Assembly (NCBI GenBank): GCA_052144935.1
Contig: JBKQPR010000106.1
Span: 1 to 15,194, forward strand
Length of the DNA stretch: 15,194 nt
Source: JOPF133 sp052144935
GTDB lineage: Bacteria > Acidobacteriota > Terriglobia > Bryobacterales > Bryobacteraceae
Direction of reading: 5' to 3'
Within the stretch, counting starts at the first letter, position 1. The number at the start of each line of letters is the position of its first letter. Below are positions 6,426 through 11,747 of this stretch, piece by piece. The position numbers and the translations under genes are program-made. The notes beneath the pieces are model-generated. The model was not told the DNA's origin, did no database searches, and worked only from the letters and a program-made list of their open reading frames with translations.

Positions 6426-6479
6426 GACGGCGCAATTCCCCGAGGTACAACAGCCGGTGCGGGAGAACGCTACAGTGCC
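6426..6479 (+). repeat. Upstream-region repeat, copy 2
   Basis: Partner of 5256-5307. It contains a -10-like TACAGT (6471-6476) that in copy 1 is TACGGT. It lies upstream of the signal-peptide stub at 6510, as copy 1 lies upstream of the Ntn-hydrolase remnant, so the shared sequence may be a common promoter/leader. Confidence 0.45.
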
Positions 6480-6509
6480 GGACCGGTCATCCGACCCACG
6501 GGGAAATTC

Positions 6510-6578
6510 TTGAAAGCCGTCGCGATCCTCGCGTCGATTGTTCTTGTGGGCCTCCAGAGCGGCCGCCCGGTTGCCTGA
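6510..6578 (+). pseudogene. Signal-peptide stub of a lost exported protein
   Basis: TTG at 6510 begins 22 codons reading LKAVAILASIVLVGLQSG and then a stop. This has the positive n-region and hydrophobic core of a Sec signal peptide. GGGGA (6500-6504) gives a ribosome binding site 5 nt before the TTG. The reading frame ends right after the hydrophobic core, so the mature protein is missing. It may be a truncated gene or, less likely, a genuine tiny membrane peptide. Confidence 0.35.
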
Positions 6579-6602
6579 AATCAAGCCGCGGGAGCGTGGA
6601 TT

Positions 6603-6737
6603 ATGGAGCTGTCGCCGCCGATCCTGCTCCGGCCCGCCGGGGCAGCCAGCCGGCTGACCCTCCCCGGTGTGGACAACCCGCAGGCCCTGGCCGACGAAAT
6701 CATGAGCTGCACACAGCACGGGACGAGCTCGCTGTGA
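6603..6737 (+). CDS. Small 44-residue ORF coupled to dehydrogenase fragment
   Basis: ATG at 6603 with GGGAG at 6590-6594 opens 44 codons starting MELSPPILLRPAGAASRLTL and ending TQHGTSSL. Its stop overlaps the GTG start of the short-chain dehydrogenase fragment (GTGA at 6734-6737), the classic arrangement of translational coupling. I do not recognise the product. It could be a genuine small gene of the former dehydrogenase operon or the rest of a longer gene. Since its downstream partner is destroyed it is probably a relic. Confidence 0.4.
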   Translation: MELSPPILLRPAGAASRLTLPGVDNPQALADEIMSCTQHGTSSL

Positions 6738-6829
6738 AGCGAAGGCTGGCGGGCCGCACGGCCGTGATTACCGGCGCCAGCAAAGGTCTGGGCGAGGCTA
6801 TGGCGCAGGCGCTGGCCGCCGAGGGTGCG
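6734..6829 (+). pseudogene. N-terminal fragment of a short-chain dehydrogenase/reductase
   Basis: From GTG 6734 the frame reads VKRRLAGRTAVITGASKGLG, then EAMAQALAAEGA and a stop. This is the first Rossmann strand and the TGxxxGxG cofactor-binding glycine motif of an SDR enzyme (resembling FabG or gluconate 5-dehydrogenase-type proteins). The catalytic Ser, Tyr and Lys and the remaining about 215 residues are absent. Homology stops at about 6829, exactly where minus-strand IS110 transposase homology begins, so the gene was cut by that element or by a rearrangement involving it. Confidence 0.7.
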
Positions 6830-7753
6830 TGAATCCGCAGAGCGTTGCCGCTGGCTTCGGTCACCGGCGCGATGCCAAAACAGCACGCCATATTGTGAGC
6901 CGAAGCGAAGCGATCTCGCAGGGTTCCCGCCGCGGCAAGCAAGCGGGGTTCCAGCACCGGCCCCGCCCCGGGCAGAGACTCGGTGATGAGCGGTCCGGAT
7001 GGACGGCATAAATGGCCGCGATCTGGCGGTCGAACTCGGCGATCCCTTGCTGCATGCTGGCCAGGATGCGGACCGCGCTCTGAATGGATAGGATGCCGGC
7101 CTGCAACGGAGCTGGATCGTGGGTAGCGGGGACGGCCTGGCGAATTTCTTCCAAACGCTCCTGGGTCCGCTCCGTACTTCGGCAGTTGTGCTCGGTAAAA
7201 AAAGCGGAGCAACGTTTTCGGCCTGGCCTTTTGCAACTCTTGCAAGGTCGGCCAGCGCAGCAGCAGATCCCTCACCAGAGGCGCACCCAAATCGTCGAAC
7301 CACCGAATCATCTGTGGGAAGACCTGTTTGAGCCAATGAATGAGGCTTTGCAGGACGCCCGTGTGCGCGTCCACCAAGCTGCGCCTCTCCGGAGTGAGGA
7401 ATTGCAGGCTGCGGGTTTCCACTGTGTCGGGCCACAGGCAGCGCAGTTGCTCGGGATGCTTGACCAGATGATCCAGGATCAGATCCTCCATCCACAGAAT
7501 CGCTCTTGGCTCCGGAGGGAGCGAAGCTCTTGCGGTAGTTGGCCATGCTGGTGGGATGCACAGGGAACAGCACCAGGTGGGCATATTTGGAAAGCACGGC
7601 AATCACCGCGCCGCGGGCCTGCTCCAACGCCAGAGCCACCGGCCGGCCGCCAAAACGCTGAGCCAACCCGGCGGCCCATACTTCGATGGCCTCCGGAGTG
7701 TTCTCCAATTGTCCGCGCGTCGCCGGAAGGCGCGTAAGTAAAGGGACTGGCAT
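6829..7753 (-). mobile_element. Degenerate IS110-family transposase, truncated at both ends
   Basis: Reading on the minus strand from 7753, the first frame has TPEAIEVWAAGLAQRFGG and LEQARGAVIAVLSKY, then HPTSMANYRKSFAPSGAKSD, the DEDD-type N-terminal domain of IS110 transposases. The frame changes near 7488 to LILDHLVKHPEQLRCLWPD through WPTLQELQKARPKTLLRFF. It shifts again at a T7 run (plus-strand A7, 7197-7203) into TEHNCRSTERTQERLEEIRQ through IAEFDRQIAAIYAVHPDR, and once more near 6990 into ITESLPGAGPVLEPRLLAAA and FGIAPVTEASGNALRIH. The LPGAGPVLEPRL and GIAPVT motifs are the transposase_20 domain. The first catalytic Asp region and the C-terminal Ser region are missing. No terminal repeats are expected for IS110 and none are seen. 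Not functional. Confidence 0.85.
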
Positions 7754-8021
7754 GTTGCAAATGTGTGTTGCAAAATGAAGGCATGACCGGCAGAGCGCGC
7801 CTCTCCAAAAGCGGCAAACCGCTACGCCGCAGCGGCTTGTAGGGTAAAATGTAACGTGGAATCAGTAGGTTAGCATGGATCTCCGCTAAACCTTAGCGGC
7901 TTGGTTTTCCCGCCCACGCGTTGGTAGCCGGCTGGCATACACTTCGCGCGCACGGCGATCCAGATGGCCTTGCTGCGGACGCCGCTGAATCCCGAAGGCG
8001 CGTAAGCACGCAACACCTATG
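7754..8021. other. Gene-free region between IS110 remnant and fabD
   Basis: No gene is supported. It holds two nearly matching TTGCAAA(A)TG words (7755-7783) and a hairpin-rich stretch at 7812-7840 with AGCGG-CAAA-CCGCT and a following CCGCT...AGCGG pair. On the minus strand this lies upstream of the transposase remnant, where IS110 elements carry their noncoding end. The rest (7900-8020) shows nothing recognisable. Confidence 0.4.
7883..7908 (+). terminator. Weak intrinsic-terminator-like hairpin
   Basis: Arms CCGCTAA (7883-7889) and TTAGCGG (7893-7899) are perfect with a 3-nt loop and are followed by CTTGGTTTT. The T-run is interrupted and no live plus-strand gene ends just upstream, so it may be a relic or a chance palindrome. 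Confidence 0.3.
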
Positions 8022-8064
8022 GGCGGGCCCAGAGGGCGCCCCACCACCCACCTCTGGGCCCGCC
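8022..8064. repeat. Perfect 14-bp inverted repeat upstream of fabD
   Basis: GGCGGGCCCAGAGG (8022-8035) pairs perfectly with CCTCTGGGCCCGCC (8051-8064) around a 15-nt loop. There is no T-run on either side. Its right arm covers where the -35 of the fabD promoter would be (8053-8058), so it could block read-through, act in DNA form as a binding site, or be an interspersed repeat. Confidence 0.75.
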
Positions 8065-8075
8065 TGCCCCACGGT

Positions 8076-8081
8076 TATAAT
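8076..8081 (+). promoter_or_regulatory. Candidate -10 element of fabD
   Basis: A consensus TATAAT lies only 5 nt before the fabD TTG start codon. No -35 is recognisable, as the expected position lies in the GC-rich hairpin arm. The implied start of transcription is at or beside the start codon, which would make the mRNA leaderless. Confidence 0.45.
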
Positions 8082-8086
8082 TCGGA

Positions 8087-9007
8087 TTGACACCGAAAAC
8101 CGCATTTCTTTTTCCCGGGCAGGGATCCCAATTCGCCGGCATGGGCAAGGCGCTGGCCGAAGCCTATCCCGCCGCGCGCCGCGTCTTTGAAGAGGCCGAC
8201 GAGGCGCTGGGACTCGCGATCTCGCGCCTGTGCTTCGAAGGTCCCGAGGATCGGCTCAAGCTGACCGAGAACACGCAACCGGCCCTGCTCACTGTCTCCA
8301 CCGCCGCCTGGGCGGTGCTCGAAGAACGCGGCTGGCAGCCCGATTACGTGGCGGGACACAGCCTGGGCGAGTACTCTGCGCTGGTGGCCGCCCGAAGCCT
8401 TCGATTCGCCGACGCCGTGCGCCTGGTGCGGCTGCGCGGGCAATATATGCAGCAGGCCGTGCCGCCGGGCGTGGGCGCCATGGCCGCGCTGATAAAGCTG
8501 CCCGAAGGCAAGCTGGAGGACGTGCTGCGGAAGGCGGCGGTAGGGGAAATCGTGAGCGCCGCGAATCTGAACTCGCCGGACCAGGTGGTGATCGGCGGCC
8601 ATGCCGGCGCGGTCGGCCGGGCGATGGAACTCGCCAAGGCCGCTGGAGCGCGGCGCGCCGTGGCACTTCCGGTGAGCGCTCCGTTCCACTGCGCCCTGAT
8701 GGCTCCGGCGCAGGCGCGGTTGCGCACCGATCTGGACGCTACCGAGTTCCGCGACCTGGCAATTCCGCTGGTGAATAACTGGCAGGCGCGCGAAATCCGC
8801 AGCGGCGCCGAAGCGCGCGAAGGTCTCTGCCAGCAGGTGCCCAACCCGGTGCGCTGGTCCCAGAGCATCCGCTATCTGGTCGGGCAAGGCGTGGCGCGGT
8901 TCATCGAAGTGGGGGCCGGCAGCGTGCTCACGGGACTGCTGCGCAACATCGACCCGTCGCTTACCGGAACAAAATTCGGCGAGCCGGCGGACTTGGAAAA
9001 GCTTTAA
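8087..9007 (+). CDS. fabD: Malonyl-CoA:ACP transacylase
   Basis: This 306-residue protein moves the malonyl group from CoA to acyl carrier protein in the cytoplasm, supplying the extender unit for type II fatty acid synthesis. The key residues fall at the same numbers as in E. coli FabD: GQGSQ at 11-15, nucleophile Ser92 in GHSLGE, Arg117, His201 in SAPFHCALM, and Gln250. That agreement supports the TTG at 8087 as the start, and no ATG or GTG upstream fits. There is no Shine-Dalgarno sequence. Usual neighbours fabH, fabG and acpP are absent here, so fabD stands alone. A dehydrogenase fragment 1.3 kb upstream is too broken to tell whether it was once part of a fab cluster. The downstream neighbour is convergent. 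Confidence 0.96.
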   Translation: MTPKTAFLFPGQGSQFAGMGKALAEAYPAARRVFEEADEALGLAISRLCFEGPEDRLKLTENTQPALLTVSTAAWAVLEERGWQPDYVAGHSLGEYSALVAARSLRFADAVRLVRLRGQYMQQAVPPGVGAMAALIKLPEGKLEDVLRKAAVGEIVSAANLNSPDQVVIGGHAGAVGRAMELAKAAGARRAVALPVSAPFHCALMAPAQARLRTDLDATEFRDLAIPLVNNWQAREIRSGAEAREGLCQQVPNPVRWSQSIRYLVGQGVARFIEVGAGSVLTGLLRNIDPSLTGTKFGEPADLEKL

Positions 9008-9025
9008 GCAAGGAAACAAAGGAAA

Positions 9026-9109
9026 CAGAAGTCAGGAGCCAGAAGTCAACTCCGCCCCCGGCGCCGCCGGTGGCCCCGCTGACTTCTGACTCCCGTCTCC
9101 TGACTCCCG
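9026..9109. terminator. Inverted-repeat element between convergent genes, possible bidirectional terminator
   Basis: GGAGCCAGAAGTCA (9035-9048) pairs with TGACTTCTGACTCC (9080-9093) with a single mismatch. Outer arms around GAAGTCAGGAG (9029-9039) can pair with the tandem CTCCTGACTCC repeat (9097-9107). The loop is GC-rich. Right-hand arms carry the tandem unit TGACTCCCGTCTCC. Its place between the stops of fabD (+) and the DUF2950 gene (-) suits a bidirectional terminator, but there is no clear T-run, so it may be an interspersed repeat serving this purpose. Confidence 0.55.
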
Positions 9110-9144
9110 TCTCCCGACTTTCCGACTCTACCGCAGCCCTTGTG

Positions 9145-10119
9145 CTACTCCCCTTCCACTTTGTTCCAGCCCTTGCCCGGATTGAAGACCGTCATCTGGC
9201 GGGCCAGCGTGGAGGTTGTGGGGCCGAGGTCCTTCTCGTAGACCACACCCAGGTGGTTCACGATGAAAGTCTTCACGCCGGAAACGGCGTACTCGTCGGG
9301 CCAGGCCACCAGGGCGAAACCGCCAATCATGGTGCCCTTCACTACGTAGTCCGCGGCGCCGCCGGGTGCGTCGGGACCCTGGGCCTTCAGGATGTGGAAA
9401 TAGTAGCCGTGATAGGGTACGGGCTTCTTGCCTTGCGCCTGCAACATGGCGGCGGCATCGGCAAAGCCTTTGGGCGCCAGCGTGTCCGGTTCGCCTTCCC
9501 AATACAAGCCATCCTTCTTGCCGGGCGAGCTGACGATTTTCTGAGCGTACTCCAGCACGCCGTTGGCATCGCGGTCCTGAGCGGCGTATTCCATCTGCGC
9601 CTCCACGTAGCCTCGGCAGACCTCGATGGCGTTCATCTCGTTGCGGCCGATGCGGCGCGCGAGAATCTCCATGCGCCCCTCGGCGGCGTCGAACATCCAG
9701 CGGCCGTTGCTACGCACCAGCGGCATCGGGAAAGGCCACTCGTTTTCGCCCACCACCAACGTCGCGCGATTGGGATTGCCGGGCTCGGGGACGACGGTCG
9801 TCTTTTCCGCGGCGCGCTGGGCGAACTCTTCACGCGCGGCTTTATCCTCGGCAGCGTCGCCGGATTGGACAATGTCCTTGCCTTCGGTTCCGAACAGCTT
9901 GAGCATGGCCGCGCTGTCATTATTCTTGGCCGCACTGATCAGCGCCTGCACGGCTTCCTCCGGGGTGGCGAAAGCGCCAGGAGCGGACTGCGGGGCAGCC
10001 AAAAGTTGGGCAGCCGCCAGGGCCAGCACGAAGGCCCCGGCCGAAGCGCGACGGAAAGGGCAGGAGGGCCCAGGCGCACCCCGCCCGTCCCACCACGAAC
10101 CAAAGTTCTCGTCTATCAT
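9145..10119 (-). CDS. Exported DUF2950 protein
   Basis: The 324-residue protein belongs to the DUF2950 family. It has an early TPEEAVQALISAAKNNDSAA helix and LFGTEGKDIV. The WPFPMPLVRSNGRWMFD strand follows, then GRNEMNAIEVCRGYVEAQ, YAQKIVSSPGKKDGLYW and the C-terminal YHGYYFHILKAQGP and YAVSGVKTFIVN...GVVYEKDLG segments. The signal peptide has an unusually long n-region, with the hydrophobic core at about 27-42 (AGAFVLALAAAQLLAA). The function of the family is unknown; it is periplasmic or outer-surface. The start at 10119 is fixed by GGAGGAGA (10125-10132), which overlaps the stop codon of the DUF3300 gene by one base. Twelve nt separate the two genes, so they form an operon and are probably translationally linked; the two families are often neighbours. 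Confidence 0.93.
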   Translation of the reverse strand: MIDENFGSWWDGRGAPGPSCPFRRASAGAFVLALAAAQLLAAPQSAPGAFATPEEAVQALISAAKNNDSAAMLKLFGTEGKDIVQSGDAAEDKAAREEFAQRAAEKTTVVPEPGNPNRATLVVGENEWPFPMPLVRSNGRWMFDAAEGRMEILARRIGRNEMNAIEVCRGYVEAQMEYAAQDRDANGVLEYAQKIVSSPGKKDGLYWEGEPDTLAPKGFADAAAMLQAQGKKPVPYHGYYFHILKAQGPDAPGGAADYVVKGTMIGGFALVAWPDEYAVSGVKTFIVNHLGVVYEKDLGPTTSTLARQMTVFNPGKGWNKVEGE

Positions 10120-10131
10120 GTGAGTCTCCTC

Positions 10132-11307
10132 CTATCTCCGCCGGCCCCCGCCGCCGCCCCCTCTGGGAGCCGCGCTGCGGGCAGCTCCCAGGCTGGAAAA
10201 TCCATGCTCGGCATGGGTGGATGCGGATCTGCCGTTCTGCATTCCGCCGAACGCGCTCTTGTCGCGCGCCGGAGCCGCGCTCTTGGGAACCTGCCGGTTG
10301 CCGAATTGCTCGTGCGGTTGCGCCTGGAGAGCGTTCCGGGTCTGTTGCACGTTGGGCCGCGCCGCCAGGTTCTGGCGTACCGAACCGCGGTATTGGTTGT
10401 TGAGAGCCCCGGAAGCGTACGGCACGCCCCCGCGGTGTGCGGGGTCGTGCGCCCACACCGAGGTCCCGTGCATGTTGGCGAGGTGGGCGGTGTTGAAATT
10501 GTACTGGTGGATGAAGGTGTTGTTGACCATCACGCTACGAGCGCCCCATCCGGGATGCCAGCCCCATCCGCCCCAACCATGCCAGCCGACGCCGAAGAAC
10601 AGGCCGACGTTGATCCCCGGCCCGAAACCGAAATACAGGCCGCCCCCTAGAAAGCTGCGCGGAGGCCACCACCACCCCGGATAGGGATACCACAGCGGCG
10701 GTCCCCAGATCCACGCTGGGTCGTACATGGGCACGTACATCACATTGGGATCCACCGGCTCGATTTCCACGACGGGCTGGCCGCCCTGATTGGCGTCGAC
10801 TACATTGAGCTGCGGCGTGGATTTCAGCTTGCCGGCCTGCTGCGCCTTCTGCCGCATGGTCTGCACGGCGGCCATGACGTCCTGCTGCTGGGCGAGAAAG
10901 GCGTTGCCCAGATTGGTGGTCCAGGTGACGTCGTCGTTGAGGCGCTTCACTACGTCGGGGAACACGACGAGCGCCTGCACGCTGGGGTCCCAGTTCTGTT
11001 CCTGGGCCGCCTGGGTCAGCGCCGGTCCGGTGAGACCGGGGTTCCTTTGCAGCCATTGGAACGCCTGCACTACCTCGAGCGGATAGGTGGACGCCACCAG
11101 AATCTGGCTCACCAGTTCGTCGGGATAAAGGGCGATGGGCGCGACCAGGTCGTCCAACTGGTCGGGCGACAGGGTTTGCCCCGGCGGCGGCGGCGCGGGC
11201 GGCGCCTGCTGCGCCAACAGGGCGGTGTTTCCGGGCCCGAACACCAGCCCGCCAAAGAGAAAAAGGGTCACGAGGCGTGTGGTCAACGATCGCAACGGTG
11301 TCAACAT
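10132..11307 (-). CDS. Exported DUF3300 protein
   Basis: The 391-residue protein has a signal peptide (about residues 1-33), a Pro-rich linker and the DUF3300 domain. That domain begins LSPDQLDDLVAPIALYPDEL, followed by VASTYPLEVVQAFQWLQRNP, WDPSVQALVVFPDVV and NVMYVPMYDPAWIWG. A Trp/Gly/Tyr-rich stretch follows (about 195-265, with GWWWPP and GWHGWGGWGW). The last about 120 residues are low-complexity, Ala/Asn/Gln/Arg-rich, ending in a Gly run and RRR. The role is unknown; export and the sticky C-terminus suggest an envelope or surface protein. The start at 11307 has an excellent AAGGAGG (11312-11318), 6 nt away. It is the first gene of a two-gene operon with DUF2950. Confidence 0.93.
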   Translation of the reverse strand: MLTPLRSLTTRLVTLFLFGGLVFGPGNTALLAQQAPPAPPPPGQTLSPDQLDDLVAPIALYPDELVSQILVASTYPLEVVQAFQWLQRNPGLTGPALTQAAQEQNWDPSVQALVVFPDVVKRLNDDVTWTTNLGNAFLAQQQDVMAAVQTMRQKAQQAGKLKSTPQLNVVDANQGGQPVVEIEPVDPNVMYVPMYDPAWIWGPPLWYPYPGWWWPPRSFLGGGLYFGFGPGINVGLFFGVGWHGWGGWGWHPGWGARSVMVNNTFIHQYNFNTAHLANMHGTSVWAHDPAHRGGVPYASGALNNQYRGSVRQNLAARPNVQQTRNALQAQPHEQFGNRQVPKSAAPARDKSAFGGMQNGRSASTHAEHGFSSLGAARSAAPRGGGGGGRRR

Positions 11308-11359
11308 AATCGGCCTCCTTCAAGCTGCCTCGGGTTGAACGCTTGGGGCGTCCAATCTC

Positions 11360-11388
11360 ATTATGGAGTACGTTGGGCCGGGAACCAA
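11360..11388 (-). promoter_or_regulatory. Candidate promoter of the DUF3300-DUF2950 operon
   Basis: On the minus strand, CATAAT (11365-11360) is preceded after exactly 17 nt by TTGGTT (11388-11383). The transcript would start near 11353 and have a leader of about 45 nt. AT-rich sequence upstream (11390-11440) is unusual for this GC-rich window and could be an UP-like or regulator region. Confidence 0.45.
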
Positions 11389-11587
11389 TGGTACGAGTTT
11401 ACTTCAATTTACAAAGAGAGAGGAAAGTTACAAAAGGCAGGAAGCGGCGCCCTCGATTTCCCCGAAGGCCGCTGCCACGTGCCGGGCAAGGACGGCGTGA
11501 AACGCGGGGCCAAGGCCGCCGTGGACCACGTCCGTGCCGGGTTGTCGTCGGGCACTCGGAAGTTGACCCCAAGAAGGCGTTCCGGGA

Positions 11588-11611
11588 TGTATCCCTGTTG
11601 GCAGGGATACA
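11588..11611. repeat. Perfect 10-bp-arm palindrome
   Basis: TGTATCCCTG (11588-11597) and CAGGGATACA (11602-11611) pair perfectly around a TTGG loop. The nearest T-rich stretch (11632-11639) is about 20 nt downstream, so a standard terminator is unlikely; a protein-binding site or remnant of a repeat are alternatives. Confidence 0.75.
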
Positions 11612-11727
11612 CTTCATCGGGTGAGATCGGCCTTATTTTAACGGCCCTGTTCTGGGCCCCTTGGACTCCGCCCGCCAACGCCGCTTTTCGCTGCGCGGCG
11701 ACAGGTGCGGGGAATGGCGCGCTCTGC

Positions 11728-11733
11728 TACAGT
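11728..11733 (+). promoter_or_regulatory. Candidate -10 element of leuA
   Basis: TACAGT, preceded by TGC, lies 14 nt before the leuA ATG. No convincing -35 is found at 16-18 nt. The implied 5' leader is under 10 nt. The same TACAGT word occurs at 6471-6476. Confidence 0.35.
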
Positions 11734-11747
11734 CAGTGATCTAGCCG

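Larger units (their letters stand above)
11389..11747. other. Divergent intergenic region between DUF3300 operon and leuA
   Basis: No gene is supported. A plus-strand frame (11343-11624) ends in HSEVDPKKAFRDVSLLAGI, which has a protein-like look but no family I can name, so decayed coding sequence is possible. 11390-11440 is AT-rich. A strong palindrome is listed separately. Confidence 0.4.

Noticed and set aside
7197..7203. Programmed frameshift in the transposase at the T7 run
   Set aside because: Two more frameshifts and missing ends show plain decay, and IS110 transposases are normally made from one frame.
8022..8064. Intrinsic terminator upstream of fabD
   Set aside because: The stem is strong, but neither side has a T-run and no live gene ends just before it, so it is listed only as an inverted repeat.
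9070..10650. 526-codon plus-strand open frame opposite DUF2950 and DUF3300
   Set aside because: It is the shadow of two well-recognised minus-strand genes with good ribosome binding sites; its own translation has no family and spans both genes.
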